Positions 1-12,636 of a stretch of 27,525 nt of DNA are shown here, piece by piece. A model generated the notes under the pieces. It was given only the letters and a program-made list of their open reading frames with translations. It was not told the DNA's origin and did no database searches. The translations under genes and the position numbers were made by a program. Source of the stretch: Chara braunii. Taxonomy: Eukaryota > Streptophyta > Charophyceae > Charales > Characeae. Each line of letters begins with the position of its first letter. Position 1 is the first letter of the stretch. Where the stretch lies: the NCBI GenBank assembly GCA_003427395.1, contig BFEA01000255.1, forward strand, positions 1,210,416 through 1,237,940. Direction: 5' to 3'.

Positions 1-1469
1 CATTATTTCCAACATCAAAGCATTTCAGAGAGGCAGCCCCAAGGAACTGCAATGATAACACCCCTTCACAGTGACTTCTCTTCATACTCTTGCTTAAGCC
101 ACAAAGCTCCATCTTCTGGACCCCTTTTCATCCATGCTGCTCAACCTTTAGAGCCCCATTGCACTGACCTTGCCAGTGCTCTCTCCTGTACACCCACCAC
201 CATTCCAGCCGTCCCTCTGTGCACAAGTGCTCTCTTCTTCTTCTTTCGATGCCATCCCCCCCAAAGCCGAACAACTACAATTCCTTGGTCCTCCACAAGA
301 CGACGGCATAACCCTCTCCTCCCATGGCTGTTACGGGGGTCGACAGCAATCCCAATCACGAATCACCCATCTACCGATTCGCTCATGTCGTCACAAAAGA
401 AAGGAGACATGTCTAGCGATGGAAACTGTCGCACCAGCATCTCAACTCACACAGTGCTGGGCGATCCGATTAGAAAATTAGTGCCTCTTCAAGCTAAATT
501 GTCAGTCGATCTACACTCTACACTGTTCTACCTACCTACCTACTCCACACACATTCTGCTCCAGACCCTCCAGACCCACAAAATAAAGGAACCGATAGCG
601 GCCTACCTTTCACTCTACGCATTTTCACTTCGCAGTCTTCATTACGCCAGCATAATGGACATGATACGGTCTCTCTCTCTCATCTCTCACTACTCCGTGG
701 CTTCTGCCCCGCTCCTATCCCTGCTTGGTTTCACTTCGTGCTCCTCGACCAAACTCCAGCTGCAGCAAACGATCACCACTCTTCAAACTGGAACAAGCCA
801 ACTTCAGCCCTCTACGAGTACACACACCAAACTTGGCACGGTCAAATTGTGCATAGTCAAACCGTCCAGTCCTTGCAACACCCCCCCCCCCCCCCCGGTC
901 ATGAGGGGGGGGAGGTGGTTAATCCCGGTTGCCTTCCTCAAATCAATGGAAAATACACATTCTTCTACACCAATTGCTCTGTAAGCTACACAGCTGTATG
1001 CACAATACAGAAAAATGTGAAAGGGTCCAAGTCCTTACTTGACTTCTTTCTGAAAAATACTATGCACCCATAGAGACCATGCACACATGCTGGCAATGAG
1101 ACAACATGGCCACCGGCTGAAATCCTCCATGCCCGTCAGTTTGCGCCAGCGACCCATGAAGCTCTGATAGATAAAACATCACTTCCTGCCAAGGGCGCTC
1201 ACAACGGGTAGCACTGTCTATGGCCATCAGGAAGATGGACAATCCTGAAGGGACATACATCACGACCACACTCGTTGCGCTTCCTCGCCCTAACAGAAAC
1301 ATGACGAAAACATCCTGTATTCGAGAATACTACAAGGGGTGCCTATAGCCCCTCCTGGCTACTCTCTCCAGGATAGCACACAACATCAGGAATGCGATGA
1401 AATGTAGTAGGAGGAAGAAGATCCTCCATCCTATTCTCAAGTAAGATACCTGTTGTGCCAAAACCATTA
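1..1469. other. XPO1 3' UTR and 3' flank, no gene recognised
   Basis: Sequence after the XPO1 stop (minus direction) should begin with the 3' UTR. I see no clear AATAAA-type signal on the minus strand. The plus strand is pyrimidine-rich from about 60 to 880, with a run of 16 C at 881-896. A plus-strand open frame of 310 codons (52-984) exists but has no recognisable domain, and its low G content explains the lack of stops. A 14-base palindrome, GTATTC-GA-GAATAC, lies at 1317-1330. Confidence 0.6.
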
Positions 1470-1592
1470 TCATAGGTCAGTCATGTCATCCTGCAGCTCG
1501 TTGGGAGCAATCAGCCCAGGAATGGAGAGCATCCGCTGTCTCTCCACCTCCCTTTGTGCAGCTGCCTCCTCTGCATACAGCTCCTTGTTATC
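1470..1592 (-). CDS. XPO1: XPO1 last coding exon with stop
   Basis: The 40 codons plus TGA begin [20 protein letters not shown], then [13 protein letters not shown] and a short acidic end. This is the plant-type C-terminus: the helix and acidic tail which, in studied CRM1 proteins, holds the receptor in a low-affinity state without Ran. The acceptor is CTGCAG. The terminal residues TDL replace VDS of land plants. Confidence 0.96.
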   Translation of the reverse strand, partial: DNKELYAEEAAAQREVERQRMLSIPGLIAPNELQDDMTDL

Positions 1593-1818
1593 CTGCAGTC
1601 CAAGCACAGCACCCACCACACCACAATAACAAAACGCAAAAAATAAGCGTTAGCATATTCCAAGCGAGCATTCCCCTCTCCCAGGGCAGGCCAGAGGCTG
1701 TTTGCCTGAGCAAGTCACAGCATGCACGGGCGAGCGGAGGAATGGAGCAGCACAAGCGAACTGCGAATGCCGCTTAATGCACCAAGCATGCCGCAGCAAA
1801 ACTGTGATCCATACCCCT

Positions 1819-1915
<97 letters not shown>

Positions 1916-4900
1916 TCTTAAAAAAAAAGAAAAAAGAACGCCGTTCAAAAGCGATTTTTTTACGTCCAAACACAAATTTGAATGTGAACGCGCGTTCATG
2001 GCGTTCAAACGGTTACACAGCCCAACGACCCACCCGCATCCTATGGTTACATATGTGGGCCGGGGCGTAAAGCAGTTGTCTTTAACTTTAACTCACCTGC
2101 GATGAGAATGCCTTAGACTGGACCAGGAAGTCCCGGAGATGAACCTTGAAGGTCGCCAGATCCTGCTTCGCCTCAAAGGCACCATTGACAAACATTGTGA
2201 CCTGAAAACATCACCCCAACAGAGCTGTATGTCAGCTTCCACAGTCGCAATCCAACAGTTGCAACCGGACGCATGCACCAGAAAAAGGCAGCAGGATACA
2301 GTTAGAAAATTATTATAGAAATGAAAGATGAATTGTTTTCAAGTAGAGTGGCTGCTGGCAAGCGTTTGATCATGCACAGCCTCCACTCCAGAGAAGGAAA
2401 TTGTGAATGCTGAGAAGATTGGATTCCTCAGAAAACGCAAAGGAACATTCGTCAGCACATGGTCTCTGCACTGCAGCAGGTCCTGCTCGGAAGATAGTCC
2501 CACCATTGCAATGTAGTCTCACTATCGCCATGTAAACATTGTAAAGAGAAAAAAACAAAGTTCCACTATTGCCATGTAAAGATAAAGCATCATCTGACAA
2601 CAACTCGAGACAACAAACATGTCTCAAATTTTACACTGGAAAACAGGGAGGCGATTAACGTCGCTTCAGGTCCCAAATTATTACCTCAGCAGCGGTCATG
2701 TTGCGGAAGGATGTGGTTAGGAGCTTGATTGTGTAGTCTTTTACAAACGCGGCATTGTTCGGGTAAGCCCCTATTCCTAGTGCGCTGACGTCCCACAATG
2801 GTTGCGTTAACACCTCAGAGTCCGCCTGTTCATCGCCATGCCCACACAAAAAAACACAGAGTCCTTGTCAGCACAGTCAATTTCATCACCAGCTGGGCGC
2901 TTTATTGTGAGCCTCATCATCGCCCTGCTTGTGATAAGAGTCGTACACATTTGCAGAGCAGTCTGCCAAACGCAATAGCCAAAAGCAATAGCCAAACGGA
3001 AGTGCGCTACATGGAAGCCCAATGATAGAACAACGGAAGGGTGTCAGAAGGGTGAGCAATCAATTTGCATGTGACCCATATCTGGAGGAGAAACAGGTAG
3101 CAGAACAAATATACTTCGATACAGTTGTCGTTGCAGAATATGGACAGAGGACAGCTCTCAACGGACAGTACTATGCCCACACAATGCAAGTGAGAGCATG
3201 CAACTGAGTGTGAGTAAGCTGGAGGGACCTGGGAGACAGTGGAACAGAGAAGGTAACCATTACTCACCAGACAGAAGAGGTGTTGAAGAATGAGGGTGTG
3301 GAGCTTGAACCCAGGCTTGTGAAACGTATCCGTCAGTACTGCAAAAATCTCCTGTACGATCATCAGGAAGTACGTCTGATGGAATTGGTTGGCGAATTCA
3401 GACGTCTGCCATTTGGACAATCAAAACCAAAAAAGCACCACCACAACAACATTCACAATTCAGATAAGTAAAGATCAGAACAAAAGAACCGCAAGCCACA
3501 AACTCACTACAACAAACACACAGACAGGAAAGCACTGATAACGAGACCCATAGACACCGTTGAATCCAAAACGTTTTTTTCATTATCAATCTGACAAAGC
3601 ACACATAACAAGGCCAGTGATCTGACTGTGGAATAAAGCAGTTTCTTTAACTTATTTGCAGTTATTTCATTACAAGATGATGCAATTGGTTCTCCCCCCC
3701 CAACCCCCCACCACCCCCCCGCCCGACCCCGACCTCTAATAAAGGAATATTGACAATTGACATGCTGTTCACGGTTCTCATAACCGAGAGAGAACTTCAC
3801 ATGTGACACGGTCGCACTCTAGAGTTACAGGACGATCATAGCACTAGAGAACATTGAAGATCATTCTTCGTAGGCACTTCCTATCCTTAAACGACCACCA
3901 GTACACAGCCTGTGACAGCCATACATCGGCCGCATGTTCTCACGGCGAATTTTGGAGGCCGGAAACCCGACAAAGGCGATTGATGAAACTCATCAATGGC
4001 GGTTTGGCCTTGCAGGCAGTGGTGAGGACGAGTTCATTTTCTACAAGGCTGGGGCTTTGAGCTGGCGGTTTAATCCCAAGGCTCAATATGACCCTTGCTT
4101 TTGTCCCTACACGGTAATGGTGCAGAAAGCCTCACCTGGAAGTTACTCAAGAGCTCGAGGAGGAGGTTTAGACCGGTCTCCGCAACGTTTCTCTCCGTAT
4201 GCCGGAATGCCCACACGATGGAATCCATTACCAATTTCAATTGCTGCATACAGACCAGCCAAATTAAAAAGCAGAATGTCAAAAGCCCTGGACAACATAC
4301 ATTATATTCATCGTAAAACAGAGGAGTCGATTGCTCTGTTGAAACTTGAAACAGAAAGGAGAGTGCATATGTCATTTGATGCAAACCTCAGGAGAGGGCA
4401 ATTCACAAGTAGAATGAATACTCTTCCTAGGAACGACAACCGAATCACAGACTTTGAAACGAGACAAGACAAGGTGAAGTACAGAAGAAGCCAATCCCAT
4501 CACGAGTCTCCAAGCCACAGACTGATATCAGACACAAACATTTCAATATCAGGATGCAGTGGCAGGCTTGAGCTAAAATTCTTTGCACAGTCGTTTCTAA
4601 AACCAGGCCGAACCTGGAATCAAGTCGGAGCGATTCCCTTTCAGTCCAAATGTGAGCCTTATCCGATGTCTTACCTGGCTGGAGAGAGTGAAGAGGGCAG
4701 TGAAGCAGTGATTAGAAATAGCTCTCAGCAAAGAGAAAAACTTCAATCTATGCTCCGGGTAGTCCTCAAAGTTCTTGGTTATCATCTGGAGACAAGAACA
4801 ACAACAATGTCAACCGAACACCAGCTGAATCAGCACGAGCAGTAGTCAGACACATGAAACTTTATCCAGTTATGACATCCCAAGGCTGCCAAATATTCCT

Positions 4901-4991
4901 ACTCCTCCTCTTGTCCATACAAAAAGCCAAAAGCAGTGCAGTGTGCAGAGAATACTACCTCCTACTCAAGAAACACCATGTACATCACCAC

Positions 4992-5023
<32 letters not shown>

Positions 5024-5222
5024 GTCTCATCTCCTTCCTGGACGTAGTCTTCACCATCATCTTACCCCTACCTCAAACCAACGTAAAACCAGAAGATTAA
5101 AATAGCAATCGTGTCTATTATTACGCAGAACAATATAACTCCAGGATTGTCAAACATAACAACAAATTTTGAATAAAACCATTGGAAGAAGTGTATGTAT
5201 CAGTGTCCTTCGGAACATCCCT

Positions 5223-5254
<32 letters not shown>

Positions 5255-7391
5255 GGGCACTGTACATGCATAAATCGAGAAATGGACCATGGTCCAATTT
5301 TGGCAATTTATGTATTCTGACTTGCTGGTGGAAAAGGAATGAGCCTGCTGGTCCCGCGAACACAATGAAGCCAACGAATGCCTCCTTCCTCCCCACTGGC
5401 GAGCTGGGAAACAGCTAATAGTGTGACTGAATATGATATGGATTGGGCGAAAGCACGATGAAAAAGGGACAGGCCGAGATAGATATGTTAAGCAGAGTAC
5501 TGGGGAAGGAGCAGGATTGTTATGCTAACAAAACCCACATGCAGAAGTCTGAAATCAGGCAAGGCAAGGTTGGTATACTTACATCGAGCGTGCACTCAAA
5601 GACTGCCTTAAAAACTCGAGGAATCTCTTCTAGCATTGCTCCTTTCAGCCTGTAAGTTCACAAAAAAACAACAGTGTCCAACCCAACCACAATAAATATG
5701 TTACCTAAGGGAGGCGCGAAGTGAAGCACCGACACAGCTTCATGGCCAAACCAATTCCAACAGGCTTTCCCATCTTGCCAAGTGCGATGACTGACTGACT
5801 GTCACCCACCCACCCACGACATGCGGAAGGATCACGTGAGGGGTGGAGCGTGAGGCGTGAGAGGTGGCTTGACACCAAGATGATCTCATATAGCTCACTC
5901 ACACACAAAGAGACGAGACCAGCAAACTCATACTCACACAAACCTACATAGACACCAGAGACGGGAAGAAAGGGGCAGAAGGAGAGGGGAAAGCAGCAAC
6001 TGTAAGCCAGCGAAACTGCAAAAAAAAACATGCAAAACGGAAGTCCAGCTGTTAACAAACCTATCCGCACATGTGCATGCTGGAATGAAAATCCTGAAAT
6101 TGAAATATTCAGTAGCTTATATCCATTCAACAAATAAGAAGGAAAAACGAGGGAAAAAAAGAGTATCATCCAGATCCCCATAACAGTTGGCAGGAGAAAC
6201 AGAAGACTTGCTTGTCCCCCGAGAATAGTGGACACAAACATGTCTCCAATCAAGGAGAGTGTCACCGATTAGAGAACGAAAAAAGAAAGGGAAAATTGCA
6301 TGTGCCTCATTTAAAGATAGGAATAAGCCGCTATACCCAGTCCCGGTGACCAACTTGCATCTGTACCCGGGAAATGGTATGTGCATCATGCAAATTATTT
6401 GCATGCCCAGGACCGAGATGGGCCAAGATACGTACTGCCAAATTGCAGTTATAGTACCCAACTGCCGGAATGCTCAAATTATGCACATACCCGGGCAGAC
6501 CATGTGCATACCCAATTTTGCCTGTCCGGTTCCTGGGCACACGCATAATCTTGTGCTCCCCGACCAAGGGCAAGTGAGAATGGTTACATGTATAAGTTGG
6601 CACATGGCAAAAGTAGGGTATTACCCATACAAGCCGCGCATCACGTGCGCGCAAGTTGCGCACGTGCGCCGTATAGTGCACTCGCATACGTGCGCACGGA
6701 CATGATGCGGCACATTTACGGATTGAAAAAAAAAAAAAAAAAAAAGGGCAGATTGTGGTAATCAAATGTGTGCCTCCCTTTTGTAAGTTGTAAGTGCACA
6801 GAAAAGAAAAAATTGGCGCCACATTGCACTCCTCTTTGGATCTAGTCTCTTTTCCAAAGGGTCCCCTGCAAAGAATTAGCAGGGATCCCAGGCATTTGGA
6901 AGGACGTTCATCAAACTGCTTGAGGATCACGAGCAGGCCAGCAATATATTCTGGATTCGGATTCAGGTCTATGTTCCAAGAGTTGTGGGTTAGGAACAAA
7001 CACTACAGTGGCTGTCTGGTTTTTCTGTTTTTCCTTTTCTTACGTGCAGTGGCCCCAAGGGCCTCGCTCCAACCATCAGCCCTTGCACAAAAGAAGAACA
7101 TTTGGCTTGTATTGTTCTAGTTTCTAGGAGAAGATTCATTCTAGTTTTGCACATTTGGTGAGTAGTGGATTGAAGCCCTGAAAATCACATGCCGAGTTCG
7201 TAAGTCCTGACCCATAACCGCTGAAAGATGGACATGAATTCGATGGTACACCATATATGGCTGGCCTGCTCCCTCCTCGCTAAAAGCCCAACGACTATCC
7301 TTCTCCTGCTGACGGGATCCTTGCTAAGTTGGTAGGGAACTTTTGAAATGCAGGCAGGGGTTTTCTGAATGATGTGAAAGGGGCCAAAGGG

Positions 7392-7427
<36 letters not shown>

Positions 7428-10400
7428 GTGTATACACGCATCACGGTTGCTTCTTTTTTTTTTTTTTTTTTTTTTTTTCGNGCATCTGCGATCAGTGCAC
7501 CACGCAGCACACCTCACGTATGCGCCGCAAGTGTGGTATTACCTTAAGTTGGACAGGGTCTGGGTATAGTGGGTATTCCCATCTTTAGGAGGGGTACAGA
7601 TGCAATTTGGGCAACATGGGCGCTCGGACTGGGTATAGCGGATATTCTGATATTCCCATCTTTAAGTGGGATACAGATGCAATTTTCCCAAAAAGAAACC
7701 ATTCCTTAGTCATGGGGGAGTTCCTGTAACGGAATGCCTTGGTCATAGGAGTCCTCATGATTGCCTTATCATTCTTCTACCAATTCAATGGTTCTACAAC
7801 AAGGACTTGACCCCGTCCGATTGACCACAGCACAAAATAGGAGCTTGGACTTTGAAAAAGCGTGCGGGCATAGCAAACTTTCTAGCAGTAGAACTACTCG
7901 GCGAGGGGCAGCTGAACTTACTTATTGATGATGCATGCAAACAGAGACAGCACTTCCGACTCCCGAGCATCAGCGACATTCCTCGCATAATCCCCGAGAA
8001 TTGGGTCCATCATTGCAGGTACAAACTGCTTGGCAATCAGGCCAACATCATCTGCCTTGTCAACAAATGTTTCAATCAACCTCAAGGTCTCCTTCTTCAC
8101 TGACCTGTATCAAGACATGAACATTCAATAGCCTCCTCAGTCATTCGTCAGACAACCTCAGCAATATCAAATACAGAAGAGTGTGGCTGCCTTATGAAAA
8201 ATTCAACTACAGAAAGGGCAATACAGCAGCAACGCACTTGGACGTGAAGGACCAAAAACACCACCAGCAAGTTCCACTCTGACTGGCCACAAAGTTATAG
8301 ATACTTCAGACAATACCATCCACCACCAGGGTGGCAAACAAGTATCAGAATCGAAGAAAGGACAATCGAAAGCTGGTCTCAAAGGCAAAGAATAGATGGC
8401 CCAGGCTCTGCACAGGACAAATAAAAGCTGGTCTCTAAGGAAGAGAACAGATGGGCCAGGCTCTGCACAGGATAATTGAAAGCTGGTCTCTAAGGCAGAG
8501 AATAGATGGCCCATGCTCATCACAGGACAATTGAAAAGGGCCAGGCTCTGCACAGGACAATTGAAAGCCGGTCCCTAAGGCAGAGTAGATGAGACAGACT
8601 CTGCACAGGACAATTGAAAGCTGGTCTCTAAGGCAGAGAATCGATGGCCCATACTCTGCACCAGTACACTTCCATTAAATAGATGCATGGATAGTTTATC
8701 AGACCTCGTCCTTAGCCAATCTCACAGATTTTCACAAGACAGATTTGTTGAAATGAACTCTATTTTTACTCTGCAAAACAACCTGAAAGGCATAGAATAG
8801 CTGGAACGATCCCAAAAAGGGGAACAAGCACAAAATGACATACTCTACATCACCCACACCACCACCCGTAGAATCAAGAAAGAGTTCTCAATTTGTTAAT
8901 CCTTGCTAAAAATTTGGACGATGGCTTGATTTGTGTGGAGCGTCCATGCAAATCTTCTCTGTATCATTCCAATTTAACACGTGTCCTGAAGGACATGTTC
9001 AGTTTTCAGAGTTCAAAAAATGAGAAGTCCGAGCAGAGTTTTCGTTCATCAAGGAGCAGCCTCCCTATCCAGTTGTGTAAACTATGAAACAGCGTACTTC
9101 CAGACTGGCCCACTTCAGTATGGGCAAAGCGAGTCCACTCGTGACATGTCATTCCACATCATTCCCCCAAACCAAGGCCCAGCTGCATCTAGGAAGATAC
9201 AATTTCCATGGCCACAGCTGTCATCAATCACCTCCACATTTTTTTTCACCATTCTTTCAATTCAACTAAGTGGATATGATCCACAGACTATATGTACATG
9301 GAACCATGACGCTCTTTTGACTCACCTAAGCAATTTGACAAAAGAACTTCTTGATGCATAAGGCCCACCTTCCGCAATGGTTGAGCTGATCAGCTCGCTG
9401 TACATCCTGCACACATACGAACGGAAAGCACCAGCAGGTACGAGTTACAACTTGGTTTTCGCAACGAATGCATTGTCGACTCCGACATATCGGGCTCCCC
9501 TTCTCTACCCTCCATGTTCCTACATCCTTCTGTTCTCCACCTCTCCTTTCGCCTCTCCTCCTCTCCTTTCGCTTCTCCTCCTCTCCTTCATTCTCTCCCT
9601 CTGTTATTTTGTCTGCCATACCTACATTTGTCTCCTCGTCAACAATCAGTCTCTGTCATGGAGGATGCAACCTTGTATATTCCTGTAAAACACTCGTGAC
9701 ATATCTGTTGTGATGACTCAGTGTGGCGGTAAATTGGTTTGAACGACAGACGATAGAAAAGGTAGATGTTCTACAAGTTAGAAGAATCCACAAATACTCC
9801 ACACACGTACGGAGCAGGACCCCAAGCTAGAAACCTTACCTGTATACATTGAGCATGTCCAGATAGATGAGACTAAGCTGTGAGAGGAAGGGTTGCCCTA
9901 ATGAGCTTGCCGCACTGGTATTCGTCTGCAACACAGAAGTCAAACAACCAGACAGAAATCGGAGTTAACATGAATCCATGACAGCACTCCCTTCTCACAC
10001 AAGAATGTGAGTTGCGGAATCCGACGTGGCAGATAATAGTCTGTACATCTCTGAGCGGCCCAACTCTCTCGTCTTATCACACCTTAGGTGACCGCACTCG
10101 AACTGGACAATCTGGACTCTAACACGTCCATGGCCACACTAACACGTGATCCTCTGAACCAGGTAATTATTTGCGGGGGGATTGGTGTACAAACGTGGAG
10201 CCCATCCAACATCTTCCCATGCAATCTCTTGTACAAGGGTCAAAATCTTCCATTTCCTGTTTGCCACATCACCCCTGAGGCAGTTGGCTTCCCTGCCACA
10301 TTCTCATTCCATCTCATAACATCTTAACCATGCCACATCAGCACGTTGAAGGTTGGTCACCAGAAAACTGGTTTCTTTCAGCTGGCCAGAGAGAGCCGTG

Positions 10401-12545
10401 ACCAACGACCAGAGAATATGTCGACAACGGCGCAGCACTTCGTGTGTTCTCTTACACATGGCGCACCATAACCAAATAGTTGCTTCGCCAATGAGGATAA
10501 TCGAAGGGCTTCCGGAGACAAATTACCTGAAGAATATTCAAAATTGCTCGAACAACCTCTGGCGACTTCAAAAAATCCACACTCGTTCTTGCTTGATTGA
10601 TAATTTCAGACCATCTCTGATAACCACAAACAGGCCCACAGTAGGCATGTTCAGCATTCAATCTGATTACATCAACATCCCAGGTATGCTTATCTTTTTA
10701 GTTGCGAAGGTAAGTAACTACAAACCACTTTTGAGATCTTGGAGAGAGAGAGATGTCAAACTTCACTTACATTTACTGAACAAACATAGATAGCGTCGAA
10801 ACGATTTGAAGTTTACTGCAGGTGACAGAGTAACTAAGAAAAACATACAGAGAGACCTTGGAGTTCGTAGAGGGAAACGAATCACAAAGAGAAGACTGAT
10901 CAACAACATCAAGATGCTGTCGAGTCCAGAAAGTTAGAGAATTGAAATTGGACACCGAAGATGAAAAAGACGCCACAGAAAAAAATGATGCCCATGGCCG
11001 TCAGAAACTGACAGAAAATAGAGTGAGGAGTCAATTCCAAGGAAGTTTATGTTGGTACCTGCAAGGCTACCACACACGTGGTTATAGCGGGATCGGCCTA
11101 TAGGCAGCTGTGTTTGAAAACAATGCTCATACCTGCAGGCCGATGGTGGAGAGGAGGGGAAAGATCAATCAGTAAACGAAGGAAGGGCATCAGTTATCAA
11201 ACAGACTGGAGCAAGCAGTATAATTGTGCAGTTGTATGTAGGACCACAGGCTTGTTCAAGATAGCAGAATAGCTTATCAGGAGGGACTATACCCAGACAA
11301 TCGATATGCAAGGACCACTCGGATCGCACTCAAGTTTGTCACTTCAACAATCAATGGAACCAGGTCGAACAGAGGCGATAGTTGGGGTACAGAAAGCATC
11401 CTTGGAACGACATCAACAGAGCGACGAACAAGGCAGAGTATGAGAAAATCCATGGACGACGACCGTTGGGAAGTCACAGGAAAAAAACGAACACGCACAA
11501 GATCAAGGTCAGTTACTGTCTGGAAGGTTGAAAACACTGCAATGTAACCAGCAGAGGACATCGGGAAATTGTCCAGCACAGTCTGCTTGATCCCCCGATG
11601 GACGCTTTCATGTCAGCCTCATCATCAGTGTGCTTGTGATAGTGTTCTCGACATTTACAGAACAGTCCCAAAGCAGTAGCAGAGGTGATGGCAATGGAAA
11701 TGCGCTGCAAGGAAGCTCAACGCTGAAACCACCGAGGCCGGCAGAACGGTGAGCGATTGCTTGGCAATGCAGCGCATATCAAGAGGAGAAGCAAGCAACA
11801 GATAAATACTCTGACACGGGTATGTGGTATGGCAGCAATAACATGGGAGAACAGCTCTCAGCGGATCTCCATGTATTGTCACGTTTCTATCAAGCTCTAA
11901 AACAGAACTCTTGAGCACTGATTAGTCAATTGCAACAGTTGTGGACCACAAACACACGCAGAGTATTACATGCAGGTGCTTGCCCATTTTCCATAGCACC
12001 ACCTTCCAATGTGCCTGCATTTCTGTTTACACCATACGCTTAAATTCTGTCCCTGTTCCCTGGAAGGACAATAGCAGCGGCTCCAAAGTCTAGGACACAG
12101 AGTCATTGCACACTTTTCATGACAGGGAGACGTTCATAATTACAGGCAATTGTGAGTGGGATTGGGTACACTGAAAGAGGGTGCATATCAGTGATCTTGC
12201 TGGACTCAGCACCAGATTTCAGTGGAGACGAGAACAATAACAGAGTGAAACGAGTTGACACAACCTGAAAATTGAGGACATACAGAGAGTAAGGATGAGT
12301 CATAAAACAACACGACGGCAATAGAATGCGAACCTCCACGAGCTTGCAAAGAGATGCATAACTACATATCACTACAGACAACTGTCAGGCGGCTGAGCTA
12401 GAACTGAAGAGGAACTGGATCGGGATCGGGGATATTATTAGACCATGACAGACTCAGATTCAGCTTTCAGCGGAGATCAAACGCACTTAGATGACCTGTT
12501 GCAGCTGTCAGGGGATGCATTCACAGTCGAGGCGACTGACCGATG

Positions 12546-12636
<91 letters not shown>

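Larger units (their letters stand above)
6280..7698. mobile_element. Non-autonomous Mutator-like (MULE) element with 9-bp TSD
   Basis: The element proper is 6289-7689 (1,401 bases). It is flanked by the identical 9-mer AAAAAGAAA at 6280-6288 and 7690-7698. Both ends start GGGAAAATTGCAT going inward. The imperfect terminal inverted repeats extend about 85-110 bases, with matching blocks TTAAAGAT-GGAATA, CGCTATACCCAGTCC and TTGCATCTGTACCC. A 9-bp duplication, long inverted repeats and a GGGAAAATT terminus are the known hallmarks of Mutator-like elements. No transposase is seen. The interior is AT-rich with poly-A at 6726-6745, CT repeats, poly-T and unassigned sequence, so the element should depend on a transposase made elsewhere. 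It sits inside intron 15. Superfamily assignment is by structure only. Confidence 0.85.
5650..7921 (-). other. Intron 15, host of the Mutator-like element
   Basis: A 2,272-base intron with GTAAGT donor and TTACAG acceptor. Some 1.4 kb of it is the transposon at 6289-7689. Sequence at 5650-6279 and 7699-7921 shows nothing recognisable. Confidence 0.9.

Noticed and set aside
52-984. Plus-strand open frame of 310 codons downstream of XPO1
   Set aside because: No domain, signal or splice context recognised. Composition is Ser/Thr/Leu/His/Pro as expected from a pyrimidine-rich, G-poor strand where stop codons are rare. Transcript evidence would be needed.
1650-2070. SLSLSL and RERERE frames over the GA repeat
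   Set aside because: They are direct translations of a dinucleotide microsatellite. The same applies at 7185-7517, 12445-13235 and 27162-27525, the second of which also crosses N bases.
3934-4845. Plus-strand open frame of 303 codons
   Set aside because: It is antisense to XPO1 exons 17 and 18, whose coding is certain. The plus-strand translation shows no family resemblance, so it is most likely a chance frame.
5705-6265. Minus-strand 186-codon hydrophobic frame in intron 15
   Set aside because: No homologue recognised. Leu/Phe/Ser-rich content comes from A/G-rich plus-strand sequence. It runs up to the edge of the transposon and has no splice or start support.
6331-6999. Minus-strand 222-codon frame inside the MULE (captured gene or transposase?)
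   Set aside because: It crosses a homopolymer giving a Phe run and has no transposase motif or recognised fold. A captured exon is possible but not supported by anything I can see.
8361-8665. CRISPR-like array
   Set aside because: Units are contiguous and similar along their whole length, with no unique spacers, and the locus is a eukaryotic intron. It is a minisatellite.
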